A stretch of DNA of 64,000 bases from Rhodanobacter denitrificans (GTDB lineage: Bacteria > Pseudomonadota > Gammaproteobacteria > Xanthomonadales > Rhodanobacteraceae): positions 434,001 to 498,000 of the forward strand of contig NZ_QFWQ01000003.1 in the NCBI RefSeq assembly GCF_003335105.1. Reading direction: 5' to 3'. A program made the translations under genes and the position numbers. The notes under the pieces are model-generated. The model was not told the origin of the DNA. It did not search any database and worked only from the letters and a program-made list of their open reading frames with translations. Numbering within the stretch: position 1 is the first letter of the stretch; each line of letters starts with the position of its first letter. Below, one piece after another: positions 21,301 through 30,700 of this stretch.

Positions 21301-21740
21301 TGAGCCACGCCGACGGCGTGCATGGCGACTATCTGGAACCGACCCCCAACGGCAAGGCGGCGCGCAGCCCCAGCCTGCTTGGTCCCGTGCAGGCACAAGA
21401 CACCGCGCAGCTGCAGCGCGGCCTGCAGCGCCTGATTCAGGCGTACCACGCCGCCGAACAGCAGCCACTGCTGTTCTTCCCGCGCACCGCGCAAGCCTGG
21501 GCCACCGGCGAACCGAGTGACCGTCTCGCCAGGGCGGCCGCAGCGTGGGAAGGCGACGGTTTCAATCCCGGCGAGCGCGACTACACGCCCGGCTACGCAG
21601 CCCTGCTCAGCCGCGGCCTGGAATTGTTCGACGCAGAGAGTCCGGCGCATCGTGCCTTCGTCGCCGCCACCGAACTGGTCTGCGACGTGCTCGATCCAGA
21701 CCATGCAAGCCTGTTGAAGAACCCCGCCGATGATCACTGA
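18315..21740 (+). CDS. recC: Exodeoxyribonuclease V subunit gamma (RecC)
   Basis: 1,141 residues (E. coli RecC 1,122). RecC holds the RecBCD complex together, splits the duplex and scans for Chi through helicase- and nuclease-like domains that have lost catalysis. Recognisable blocks are LIVHRGSRTERLADTLA at the start, MILPWQWFER, LHVFGVSHLPP, VVMAPDIGAYAP, NDPLHIPWHLAD, GLVPQRSIPFRVVCLLGMNE and LRGQGISLQ. The start ATG at 18315 is preceded by AGGA and gives MRDNPGGL; an upstream in-frame ATG (18207) lies in the divergent promoter region. It opens the recC-recB-recD operon, separated from recB by a 96-bp gap filled by a palindromic repeat. Confidence 0.96.
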   Translation: MRDNPGGLIVHRGSRTERLADTLALQLEAQRPANPLAAQTVVVAHPGLRRWLLGHLAQRSGPHGGHGIAANIEMILPWQWFERAARRALGDEALVGGAYRHELLRWRLLMALPSLKAPEVATYLAGDDAARRGFQLAGHLAGLYTQYLIYRPDWILDWEQQPARHGGDWQATLWRRLRTAIPQPHRAQRSAALLEALRADEGLANDPPLHVFGVSHLPPDVLAALQATALHTPVHLYFPDPCREHWVYLRKQRFLLAHADDPEALYYEVGHPLLVALGRIAQDFCLTLDECDATEERDPLDEAEPLDGATSLLARLQSSIRCLEPELVGAPIREQQVGGASLGEILPALRHDASLRVHACHTRLRELEVLKNALLRCLADDPTLQHRDIVVMAPDIGAYAPCLAAVFGEPAQYRNDPLHIPWHLADVGLARVHPLMNAFAQLLDLAESRFMVSEVLDFLDVPAVARRFAIDAGSRDALEHWLRRARVAWGLDAAMKAEAGAAAIDANSWQFGFDRMYAGLVAGQDAGDGLLDGILPLEGVAGSAVEALGQFDRLLGELRQVRHAFAGARPLAAWSEWLLERLDALFLTDPRDAAEQNALDALRRLAAGLASQAADAGIDAPLPWSVVREALRGELDAVPERQAFLLGGVTFCGLVPQRSIPFRVVCLLGMNEGEFPRPGHDAGLNRILGQPRRGDRDTRNEDRYLFLEALMSARDVLHISYVGEGVRDGKPRNPAAPLAELLQFLDERHGVATDDRAERPWRVRHPLQPFDTRYYERDALGQPRHDPRLFSYEPAFLVAPASAGTPSFLDSPLAAPETVAGGEITLGALKRFWRDPARDALLRGQGISLQALDDSGWPDREPLETQLEKIERVDHRLLFEALAAGRDELPAEPPAWLAHSGMLAGGAIGEQTWTQLRDSLRPLLAQAQPLFAGGGAQVEAQAIDLDLGDGLRLTGVVDRVFRGAGGRLLLFDAQPARAAGLREILAFYIDWAALRLSHADGVHGDYLEPTPNGKAARSPSLLGPVQAQDTAQLQRGLQRLIQAYHAAEQQPLLFFPRTAQAWATGEPSDRLARAAAAWEGDGFNPGERDYTPGYAALLSRGLELFDAESPAHRAFVAATELVCDVLDPDHASLLKNPADDH

Positions 21741-21753
21741 CACCCGAAAAGCT

Positions 21754-21823
21754 GGCGGGCAATGCCCGCCCTACCTCGACCGCTTCGTAGGGCGGGCACC
21801 GCCCGCCGGCCTTTCGGCCCGCC
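21754..21823. repeat. Family A palindromic repeat within the recC-recB junction
   Basis: TGGCGGGCAATGCCCGCCCTAC, a 12-bp centre, then GTAGGGCGGGCACCGCCCGCC and a further GGC/GCC hairpin fill the gap between recC and recB. It begins 13 bp after the recC stop and ends 13 bp before the likely recB start. It is inside an operon and may set relative amounts of RecC versus RecB and RecD. Confidence 0.75.
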
Positions 21824-21836
21824 ATGTGGAAACGCC

Positions 21837-24800
21837 GTGACGGTCGCCGACGCCCTGCCCCCGCTCGACTGGCGCGCCATGCCGCTGCACGGACGCATCC
21901 TGATCGAGGCCAGCGCCGGCACCGGCAAGACCTGGAACATCGGCGTGATCTACCTGCGCCTGCTGCTCGAGCGCGGGCTGCGGGTGGAGCAGATCCTGGT
22001 GACCACCTTCACCGACGCTGCCGCCCAGGAACTGCGCGAGCGCCTGCGCCGCCGCCTGGTCGAGGTCGAGTGCCTGCTCGAAGCCGCGGCCCGCGACGCG
22101 GCCAGCGCCGACCCCCTGGAAAGCTGGCTGGCCGCGCTGTGCCCCGATGCGGACAGCACCCGCCTCGCACTGCGCCGGATCCAGCTTGCCCGCACCGACC
22201 TCGACCGCGCCCCCGTGTCGACCATCCACGCGCTGTGCCAGCGCATCCAGCGCGACTATCCGCTGGAGAGCGGCGCCGCGTTCGCCGACGACCAGCTGTT
22301 CGACGAGCAGCAGCTGGTGCGCGAATGCGTGGAGGATTTCTGGCGCCGCCGCTACCTCGCCGGCGAGGTCGACCCGCGCGAAGCCGAGCTGCTGCTGAAG
22401 GGCGGCCCGGAAGGCCTGCTGCGCGACCTCGGCGGGCTGACGAACAACACCGACGCGCGCATCGAGGCCGGCGGCCTGGCCGAGCTGGAACGACGGATTG
22501 CCGCGCTGCGCACACCCGACATCGTCGACGAATTGCGGCTACTGTCCGACGACAAGAAGATTTATGCCCCGAGGGTTCGGGTGCTGTCCGGCGCCCTGAG
22601 GAAAATTGCCGACCTCTTTTCGCTCGATGGTCAAACCGACATCGAGGCCGAGCTCAGGGAACTCCTCAAGGGTACCTTCGAGCCCTCGGCGGTTGCCAAA
22701 CAGGAGTCTCCTGACTATCCCGGCGCGCTTGCTTCCCATCCACTGATCGCAGCCCTACAGCAGCTTGGCTCCCTGCTCGGGTTGCGCACCATCCTCACCC
22801 GCGGCGCCGTGCTCGCCGACGCGGCACAGACTTGCCGCGAGGAGATGCCGCGCCGCGCACGCCAGCGCCACGTGCTGACCTTCTCGATGCTGATCGATGC
22901 GGTGCACCAGCGACTGTGCGGTGACGCATCCGACGGCCTGCTGGCCGACCGCCTGTTCGAAGCCTTCCCGGTCGCCCTGATCGACGAGTTCCAGGACACC
23001 GACCAGCGCCAGTTCGCGATCTTCGAACGGATCTACCGCGGGCGCGGCACGCTGGTGATGATCGGCGACCCCAAGCAGGCCATCTACAGTTTCCGCGGCG
23101 GCGACATCGCCGCCTACCTGCGCGCCAGCGAACAGGCCGACCAGCGCTTTTCGCTGGGCATCAATCATCGCTCCAGCCGCGCCCTGGTGGAAGCGCTGAA
23201 CGCCTGGTACGCCCGCACCGAAGGCGGCTTCGGCCAGCCGCAGATCCGCTACCAGCCGGTCGAGCCGGCCGGCAAGGCGGACGGCCAGCCGTACACCGTC
23301 GACGGTCAGCCGGTGACGCAGCCGCTGCTGTTCCACCCGTTCCGGGGCGACGCCGAGAAAAACGGCAAGCCGCTGAACGCCCTCGGCGACCTCGAAGCGC
23401 TGGCACTGGACGACTGCGCCAACCGCATCGCCGAACTGCTCAACGACACGCGCCGGGCAATCGGGGGCCGGCCGGTGACGCCCGGCGACGTCGCCGTGCT
23501 GCTGTCCACCAACAAACAGGTCGTGGCGCTGCGCGAGCGGCTGGTCGCGCGCGGCGTGCCCTGCGTGGGCAGCGGCCGCGGCAACATCTTCGCCGGCGAG
23601 GTCGCGCGCGAACTGGAGCTGGTCCTGTTCGCCGTGCTGCATCCCGACAACGACCAGGCCGTGCGCGGCGCGCTGGCCACCAATCTGCTCGGCGCCACGC
23701 TGGAACAATTCCACGCCTGGCAGGCGGAGCCCGCCGCGTTCGAACGCGAGCTGGAACGCTTCGAGGCATGGCGCGCGCTGGTGCGCAGCCGTGCCGTGCT
23801 GGCTCTGGTCGGGGAACTGCTGGCCGCTCGCGCCACTGCGCTGCTGGCGCTGCCGGAGGGCGAGCGGGTGCTCACCGACCTGCGCCACCTCGGCGAGCTC
23901 CTGGCCGCGGAAGAAGGCTTGCGGCAAGGATTGGAGGGCCTGTACGCGTGGCTGCAGGAGATGCGCCGGGAAGGCGACGACGGCGATGCCGAGGCGGCCG
24001 ACGAGCGCCAGCTGCGCATCGAGAGTGATGCCCGCCGCGTGCAGCTGCTGACCATCCACGCCAGCAAGGGGCTGGAGTTCCCCATCGTGTTCCTGCCGCT
24101 GGTATGGCGTATCGGCGACCGCAACGGCCCGCGCGCGCCGAAGCTGCTGCGTTACCACGACGACGCCGGCCAGCGCTGCGTGGACCTGGGCTCGGTGCAT
24201 TTCGTCGAGCACCGCGCCCGCCACTTCCGCGAGGAGCTGGAGGAACGCCTGCGCCTGCTCTACGTGGCGCTGACCCGCGCCGTGCATGCGGTGCACGTGT
24301 ACTGGGTCGATCGCGGCCCGCTACCCGAAGGTGACGCACAGGCGTGGGAATGGGCCGCGATCGACCTGTTGCTCGGGCAGGCCCGGCACGCGCTGGCGCT
24401 GCCGGCGGGCGAAGCTTCGCTCGAGGCCATGGCCGGGATACTCGGCGGCATGCAGTTGTGCGCGCCGTTCGCCGCTGACTTCACCCGCTACCAGCCGCCG
24501 GCCGAAATCCCTTCGCCGCGCGCCGTGCAGGCGCCAGCGCCGCGGATACGGCCGTTCCAGTGGCTGCACAGCTTCAGCGGCCTGACCCGCCACGTCCCCG
24601 CAACGCCGGTCGACGACAGCGGCGGTGCCGACGAGGCCGGCGTGGAAGAGCCGGCGATCGAGCTGGAGGACGACGCCGAAGACGGTCGCCTGCTCGCGCT
24701 GCACCCGCTGCGCGGTCCGCGTTTCGGCGACGCCGTGCACCAGGTGCTCGAGCTGGCACGACCCGGCCCGGTCTGGCCCGGGCAGCGCCAGTTGCTGCAC

Positions 24801-25430
24801 CGCCAGCTCGGCGCGCAGGCGGTAGCCGCTCCGCATCTCGCCCACGAGGAAGCGCTCGAGCGCGTGGGCCGGATGATCGACCGTGCGCGCCAGGCCGACC
24901 TGGGCGACGGCCTTCGCTTGATCGACCTCGCACCCGACCGGCGCATCGCCGAATTCGAGTTCCAGTTTCCGGTGCGGCAGGTGTCGCTGGCGCGATTGCG
25001 CCGGATCTGCGCAGCCCATGGCCACCCCGACGCGGTGCCGGCCAGCCTCGACGCCACCATGCTGAACGGCATGCTGACCGGCTTCGCCGACCTGATCTTC
25101 GCCCGGGACGGCCGCTTCCACGTGCTCGACTACAAGACCAACTGGCTCGGCGCGCGGCAGCGCGACTACCAGGGCGAAGCGCTCGAGGCCGCCATGGCCG
25201 CGCATCACTACCCGCTGCAGGCGTTGCTCTATACCGTGGCGTTGCACCGCTACCTGCGCCAGCGAATGGACGGCTATACGGCCGAACGCCAGCTCGGCGA
25301 AAGCTGGTACCTGTTCGTGCGCGCGCTGGGGCTGGCGCCCGGGCTGGGCGTATGGCGCCGGCGCTGGCCGGCGGCGCTGATCGAGGCGCTCGACGATGCA
25401 TTCGCCGGTGCGCGGGAGGCCGTGGCATGA
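21837..25430 (+). CDS. recB: Exodeoxyribonuclease V subunit beta (RecB)
   Basis: 1,197 residues from GTG 21837 (E. coli RecB 1,180). RecB is the 3'-5' SF1 helicase and the nuclease of RecBCD. Walker A is EASAGTGKT (Lys31), helicase motif II region LIDEFQDTD is near residue 385, and motif VI-like LRLLYVALTRA follows later. The C-terminal nuclease shows His968 (GDAVHQVLE), Asp1085 (GFADLIF), Asp1098 and Lys1100 (LDYKTNW). An earlier ATG at 21762 lies inside the palindromic repeat and would add repeat-encoded residues, so GTG 21837 is preferred; ATG 21879 is another option. The stop overlaps the recD start by four bases (ATGA). A segment near 22550-22740 is richer in A/T than the rest. Confidence 0.95.
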   Translation: MTVADALPPLDWRAMPLHGRILIEASAGTGKTWNIGVIYLRLLLERGLRVEQILVTTFTDAAAQELRERLRRRLVEVECLLEAAARDAASADPLESWLAALCPDADSTRLALRRIQLARTDLDRAPVSTIHALCQRIQRDYPLESGAAFADDQLFDEQQLVRECVEDFWRRRYLAGEVDPREAELLLKGGPEGLLRDLGGLTNNTDARIEAGGLAELERRIAALRTPDIVDELRLLSDDKKIYAPRVRVLSGALRKIADLFSLDGQTDIEAELRELLKGTFEPSAVAKQESPDYPGALASHPLIAALQQLGSLLGLRTILTRGAVLADAAQTCREEMPRRARQRHVLTFSMLIDAVHQRLCGDASDGLLADRLFEAFPVALIDEFQDTDQRQFAIFERIYRGRGTLVMIGDPKQAIYSFRGGDIAAYLRASEQADQRFSLGINHRSSRALVEALNAWYARTEGGFGQPQIRYQPVEPAGKADGQPYTVDGQPVTQPLLFHPFRGDAEKNGKPLNALGDLEALALDDCANRIAELLNDTRRAIGGRPVTPGDVAVLLSTNKQVVALRERLVARGVPCVGSGRGNIFAGEVARELELVLFAVLHPDNDQAVRGALATNLLGATLEQFHAWQAEPAAFERELERFEAWRALVRSRAVLALVGELLAARATALLALPEGERVLTDLRHLGELLAAEEGLRQGLEGLYAWLQEMRREGDDGDAEAADERQLRIESDARRVQLLTIHASKGLEFPIVFLPLVWRIGDRNGPRAPKLLRYHDDAGQRCVDLGSVHFVEHRARHFREELEERLRLLYVALTRAVHAVHVYWVDRGPLPEGDAQAWEWAAIDLLLGQARHALALPAGEASLEAMAGILGGMQLCAPFAADFTRYQPPAEIPSPRAVQAPAPRIRPFQWLHSFSGLTRHVPATPVDDSGGADEAGVEEPAIELEDDAEDGRLLALHPLRGPRFGDAVHQVLELARPGPVWPGQRQLLHRQLGAQAVAAPHLAHEEALERVGRMIDRARQADLGDGLRLIDLAPDRRIAEFEFQFPVRQVSLARLRRICAAHGHPDAVPASLDATMLNGMLTGFADLIFARDGRFHVLDYKTNWLGARQRDYQGEALEAAMAAHHYPLQALLYTVALHRYLRQRMDGYTAERQLGESWYLFVRALGLAPGLGVWRRRWPAALIEALDDAFAGAREAVA

Positions 25431-27259
25431 ACCACCCGCTACCACATGTCGACGCCGACGATCGCGCGATCGACCAGACCCTGGCGCAATGGGTGCTCGG
25501 ACGCACCGGCTCCGCGCCACTCGCCGCCGCGGTGCGCGCCGCCAGCCGCGCCGAGGGCCACGGCCACTCCTGCGCAACGCTGACCGACCCGGACGCCGGT
25601 GCCGGTTTCGATGCGGCCGCCCTGGATGCGCTGCGCCTGCACGATTGGGTCGGCGGCGGCGCCTCGTTCACCCCGTTCGTGCTCGATGCGCAGGACCGCT
25701 TCTACCTGTGGCGCAACTGGCAGCACGAGACGAAGCTCGCCGAGGCGATCCTGCGGCGCTGCGCGCAACGCGCGCTGCCGATCGCCGCCGATACCCTCGC
25801 CGACGACCTGGATGCGCTGTTCGCCGGCATGCCGCCCGGCCCCACCGACGGGCAGCGCGCCGCCGTGGCCGCCGTGCCCGGCGCGCGTTTCTTCGTGCTC
25901 ACCGGCGGTCCCGGCACCGGCAAGACCACCACCGTGGTGCGCATGCTGCTGATGCTGCTGCACCACGCTCAGGCCTGCGGCCTGCCGGCGCGGCCGTCGA
26001 TCGCCATCGCCGCGCCCACCGGCAAGGCCGCCCAGCGGCTGGCGCAGGCCATCGCCAGAGGCAAGGCCGAACTGCAAGCCAGCCTCCCGGGCAACCGTTT
26101 CCGCGACCTCGTGCCCCACATTCCCCACGCCGACGCGCGCACGCTGCATCGCCTGCTCGGCTACCAGCCGCGCGACAACAGCTTCAGCCACGGCCCGCAC
26201 AACCCGCTGACCGAGGACATCGTGGTGGTGGACGAGGCGTCGATGGTGGACCTGGCGATGATGCGCCAGCTGCTGCAGGCGCTGCGCCCCGAGGCGGTGC
26301 TGATCCTGCTCGGCGACCCGGGCCAGCTGGCTTCGGTCGACGCCGGCTCGGTGCTGGCCGACATCGTCGCCCGTACACCCCGCAACCGGCTGCCGCCGCC
26401 CTTGGCCGGCCTGCTCGCACCGCTGCTGCAGCAGGCACCAGGCATCCTCGACGACGACACGCCACTGGCCGGCCAGGTAGTCACGCTGACCCACAGCTGG
26501 CGCGCCGGCAGCGGCCTGCAGCGCGGCGTCGAGGCGCTGCGCGATGCTCCCGATCCGGTCTGGCTGGATGCATTGCTGGACAGGCGCAGCGACGGCGACC
26601 TGCACCTGCGCCACTGCCCCAGCGTCCATGCCCTGCGCGCCTGCGTCGACGGCTGGGTCGAGCGCCACGCCGAACTGCTGCAATCGCTGCTGACACCCGC
26701 CATCGACGCCGCCGCGGCATTGCCGCAGCTGCGCCGGCTGCAGGTCCTGTGCGCGCTGCGCGACGGTCCGTTCGGCGCACAGGGGCTCAACGAGCTGATG
26801 CTGCGCCGGCTCGCCACCCGCTTCGGCATCGACGCCGGCCACGCCTGGTATCACGGCCGCCCGGTCATCATCACCCGCAACGACTACGCCCGCGGCCTGT
26901 TCAACGGCGACGTCGGCATCGCGCTGGAAGGCGCGGAAGGGCTGCGCGTGTGGTTCGAGCTCAGCGACCGCGACGGCAACGCCGGCCTGCGCAGCTACTC
27001 GCCGCGCGCCCTGCCCGCCCACGACAGCGCCTGGGCCATCACCATCCACCGCAGCCAGGGCTCCGAATATCGCGACGTGGCGGTGCTGCTGCCGCCGGAC
27101 GCCGACAACCGCATCCTCACCCGGGAACTGGTCTATACCGCCATCTCGCGTGCCAGGGTCCACGCCGAAATCTGGACCACTGACGACTCGCTGCGCGCCG
27201 CGCTGGCCCGTCCGATCCGCCGCCAGGGGGGCCTGCGCGAGCGGTTGCTGGCCACCTGA
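25427..27259 (+). CDS. recD: Exodeoxyribonuclease V subunit alpha (RecD)
   Basis: 610 residues (E. coli RecD 608). RecD is the 5'-3' SF1B helicase of RecBCD and controls nuclease activity and Chi recognition. Walker A GGPGTGKTTT has Lys166; the DEAS box VVVDEASMVDLAMM and the C-terminal AITIHRSQGSEYRDV and LVYTAISRAR motifs are all intact. The start ATG overlaps the recB stop (ATGA) and follows GGGAGG, which supports translational coupling. The stop codon is only seven bases from that of the convergent pilE-like gene, and no terminator is visible between them. Confidence 0.96.
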   Translation: MNHPLPHVDADDRAIDQTLAQWVLGRTGSAPLAAAVRAASRAEGHGHSCATLTDPDAGAGFDAAALDALRLHDWVGGGASFTPFVLDAQDRFYLWRNWQHETKLAEAILRRCAQRALPIAADTLADDLDALFAGMPPGPTDGQRAAVAAVPGARFFVLTGGPGTGKTTTVVRMLLMLLHHAQACGLPARPSIAIAAPTGKAAQRLAQAIARGKAELQASLPGNRFRDLVPHIPHADARTLHRLLGYQPRDNSFSHGPHNPLTEDIVVVDEASMVDLAMMRQLLQALRPEAVLILLGDPGQLASVDAGSVLADIVARTPRNRLPPPLAGLLAPLLQQAPGILDDDTPLAGQVVTLTHSWRAGSGLQRGVEALRDAPDPVWLDALLDRRSDGDLHLRHCPSVHALRACVDGWVERHAELLQSLLTPAIDAAAALPQLRRLQVLCALRDGPFGAQGLNELMLRRLATRFGIDAGHAWYHGRPVIITRNDYARGLFNGDVGIALEGAEGLRVWFELSDRDGNAGLRSYSPRALPAHDSAWAITIHRSQGSEYRDVAVLLPPDADNRILTRELVYTAISRARVHAEIWTTDDSLRAALARPIRRQGGLRERLLAT

Positions 27260-27266
27260 AAGCGCA

Positions 27267-27734
27267 TCACCAGCATCCGGCCACGGTGGGGCTGCGCGCC
27301 CCGACCTGGTTGAGCGAGAGCATGCCGCACTGGGTGTCGCGATTCAGCTGGGTGCCGATCGGCGTTGCCGTGATGCTGTACGTCGCCGTGCTCAGCGACG
27401 ACGACGGCAGGTCGTACTGGTAGTTGGCGCCGGTGCGCGGAGCGCTGGCGCAGTCCAGCTGCGGCAGGCTGTTGGCGGTGCCGGCGCTGTCCCGGCTGTA
27501 GCTGAGGTTGGTGGTGTAGTAGCGCTCCATGTAGTTGGCATACTCCGACAGGCAGCCCTCCGCCGCCACCCGCTTGGTCCGGGTGATGTAGTTGCTGTAG
27601 GCCGGCAGCGCGATGGCCGCCAGGATCGCGATGACCGCCACCACGATCATCAGTTCGATCAGGGTGAAGCCGGCGCTGCGGCGCATGCGCATGGCCGGCG
27701 CCGCGCCACGTTCGACCGACGGGGATCGTTTCAT
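27267..27734 (-). CDS. pilE: Type IV pilus minor pilin PilE
   Basis: 155 residues with a type III (prepilin) signal. PilD/prepilin peptidase should cut between Gly22 and Phe23 in [15 protein letters not shown]; Glu27 is the conserved Glu5 of the mature pilin. The mature part has a long N-terminal helix ([19 protein letters not shown]) and a C-terminal pair of cysteines (Cys138 region and the penultimate C) that could form the D-region loop. The ATG is preceded by AAAGGA. It is the last gene of the minor pilin operon, 12 bp after pilY1. PilE in such clusters is a minor subunit that helps start pilus assembly; the major pilin pilA is not in the window. Confidence 0.88.
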   Translation of the reverse strand: MKRSPSVERGAAPAMRMRRSAGFTLIELMIVVAVIAILAAIALPAYSNYITRTKRVAAEGCLSEYANYMERYYTTNLSYSRDSAGTANSLPQLDCASAPRTGANYQYDLPSSSLSTATYSITATPIGTQLNRDTQCGMLSLNQVGARSPTVAGCW

Positions 27735-27746
27735 CGTTCCATTCCT

Positions 27747-30700
27747 TTATGGATTGACCAGTTCGCGCCACGACACCCGCTGCATCATGCCGGTCGAACC
27801 GGCCGTGGTGATGCTGCTGTTCGAGCCGTTGTCGAAACTGACCAGCATGCTGCCGCCCACGAAGATCGGGTTGTTGGGCAGCGAGTTGAAGCCGATGCCG
27901 GCCGCCGCATAGCTCTTGCCGTTCACGGTGACCGTGTCTGACGCATTCACCAGGCCGTCACCGTTGAGGTCGAAGAAGTTGCCGGACGGATTGGTGCCGG
28001 TGAACGGGTTGATCGCCATGATCCAGCCGCCGCCGGAGGGATTGCAGACGTCCGAAGCCTGGGGAATCCGCGTCGTACCGAGCAGCAGGTTGCCCTGGAA
28101 CTGGTTGGAGGTCACCATCCGCTCGCCCTGGGCGACGTTGGCGCCACCCGTCCCGGTCGGCGACAACAGGTCCATATACCAGCCCGACATGCCGGTCATG
28201 TCGGACGAGGTCGGCGTGGGCGTCACCGCCCGCGCCGGCGATACCGGCGGCGTTGCGCCGGGATTGCCGGCGGTCTCCGCCACGATGGATCGCTGCGCGA
28301 GGTTGGCGGCGCGGGTCATGCTGGAGGCGATCGCCGGGCTGTTGGTGGCGTTGGTGGTCTGCACGATCAGGCCGTACCAGCTCTGGGTAGCAGTGTTGGT
28401 GAGGTCGAGCGTGCTCAGATACAGGCCGGTGCCGAAGAACACCCAGGTGTTGCCGTTGGCCGGATCCTTGCCCACCAGCACGCCGCCGGTGATGGGCTGC
28501 AGGTTGTTGCTGCCGTCCCTGGCCACGAACAGCAGACTGCCGGTGCTGCCCGGCGTGCTGGTGCTCGTGCTGCTGCCGGTATTGAGCGTGAACGACCATA
28601 CATTGCCGCGGAGGTCGCCCGCATAGGCCGCCGTGCTCACGCCGTTGTTCGCCAGCCCCATCCACACACCCGGAGCGGCTAGGCCGTTGTCGGTGGTGGT
28701 GTCGGTGGTCGTGTGCACGCTGAGCGCGCCCGTGGCGAGGTTGAACTGCAACAGTGCCGGCACGCCTGCCGCGCTGTTGTAGCCGTTGCCCAGCAGCACC
28801 GACCAGACGCCGTCCGCGGTCTGCGCGATCACCGGCTTGCCGGACATCTGGCCGATGTATTTGCTGTTGCCGTCGCTGTTGCCATCGCCGGCGGAGCGTT
28901 CCCACAGGAACTTGATCGCCGTCGGGTCGGTGATGTCGAAGGCATACACCGCCTTGGCCAGGCCGCGGCCGCTGGTACCCACCAGCACGCTCTTCCACGC
29001 GCTGCCCATGTAGACATCCGCCACCGTGAGCTCGCCATCGTTGAAATACTGGTGCGGCGCACTGGTCGTGGTGCCGTAGTCGGGACTGGACAGCTGGTTG
29101 AGGCCAGCCAACCCGCCGGCGCTGCCGGTGGTGAGCACGGCGGCAGGGATGTAGGCGAACTTCTCCGCGCCGGTGGTGGCGTCGAAGCCGTGCAGCATGC
29201 CGTCGTTGGCGGCCACGTAGATCAGCCCGGCGCGCGAAGCCGCGACGCTGGGCGTGAAATTTCCCTGGTTGTCGGTCGTGCCGCTGGCGTAGGACAGGTA
29301 CGTCGACGACCCGGTGAACGTCTCGTTGGCGAACAGGTTCGGGTCCGGTGCCCCGACATAGACCGGCTGGGAATCGACGATGTCGCCCAGCGGCGTGTCG
29401 CGATTGCGGAAGCTGCCGCCGTTCTTCTGCTCCAGTGTGGCATCGCCGCGCAGGTAGTTGACCATGTTCGCCTGGGCAGCGGCGGTGGTGCCCAACGCAC
29501 TCAGTTGAGCGGCAGACAGCGCTGGCGGCGTGCTCGCGCTGCTGTCCTGGAAGGCCACGTAAGCGGCGGTCTTCCCACCTGCCGCGGGGTTGTAGGTCCA
29601 GATGTTCCGGCTGGCCGCTGCCGGCAACGAGCCTGCGGCGGTCCAGCCCGGCGTCGCCGCGATCGCGCCGGTGTTGGGATTCACCGCGAGCGCCTTCAGG
29701 TCGCCCTTCCACTTGGCGGTGTAGTAGTTGGCCTGGTACGCCATCGTGCCGGTCTTCAACTGGGTGGAGTTGGCCGCGAGGCTGGCGCCCGTGCCGACCC
29801 GCTCGGCAGCGCGCTTCAGCGCATCCTTCATGCCGCTGGCGAATGCTTCGGGACTGGTGGCGGAATAGAAGCCGCCATGGCCGTTGACCGCGGCATGGGC
29901 CAGGTCGGCGATGTTGTTGAGGGAATTGGACGCCGGTTGCGGCCAGCTGAAACTGCTGATCGCCGAGCCGCCGTTGGCCCAGTTGAAGATCTGGGGAATC
30001 GTGGTGCCCGATGGCGAAATGCCGCTCGGTGTAAAGCCCAGTCCCAGGGTGAAGGTGGTCATGTGCTGCCAGAACGCGGGGTCCTCGCTGCTGGTCGGCA
30101 CTTCGTTGGGAGTGCCCGTACGCAGGTCGGTTTCCCAGTACTTCATGGCCACGTCGGCCAGCGTGTTGCTGTAGGAATCCGAATAAGGCGCCGCAGCCGC
30201 ATAGGTGTATTTCTGGCCGTTGGCTCCGGTGACCGTCGCGCCGTTGCTGCCGTCCGCATTGCCGGGCCCCGTGAAACTGTCGTTCCAGAATCCGTCCGTG
30301 GTGAGGATGGTGTACGACTGGCGGCAGGCAAGTTCGGTAGTGGTTCCCGCGGGGACTGGATCGGACGACATCACCTGCCAGGGCTGCGACGACTGGTAAT
30401 ACCGGCCAACCGCATCCAGCGCCTGGCGCAACGGCGTGCCGCCACTCGCCTTGGCGGCGCTTACCCAGTTCCACAGGGCATTTTTCTGGTCGCCGGTAGT
30501 CGATCCGTCGCCAAAGGGCGTGACCTGCGCGATGTAGTTGGTGCCGCCGTTGTATGCGTCGCTGTAGCTGTAGCGGGAGGCGGGGAGGTTCTGGTAATTG
30601 CTGTTGCCGCTGCCGCCGCCGTCGATCGAGCCGAAGCCGACCCGGAACCCCGGATCAATGCCGACGAACGAACTCATCAGGCCGCTCTTGGCCATCAGGA

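Noticed and set aside
18138-21743. Open frame of 1,201 codons on the minus strand opposite recC
   Set aside because: Arg/Gln/Ala-rich shadow of recC with no domain.
21762-21836. ATG at 21762 as recB start
   Set aside because: Lies inside the palindromic repeat and would add 25 repeat-encoded residues absent from RecB.
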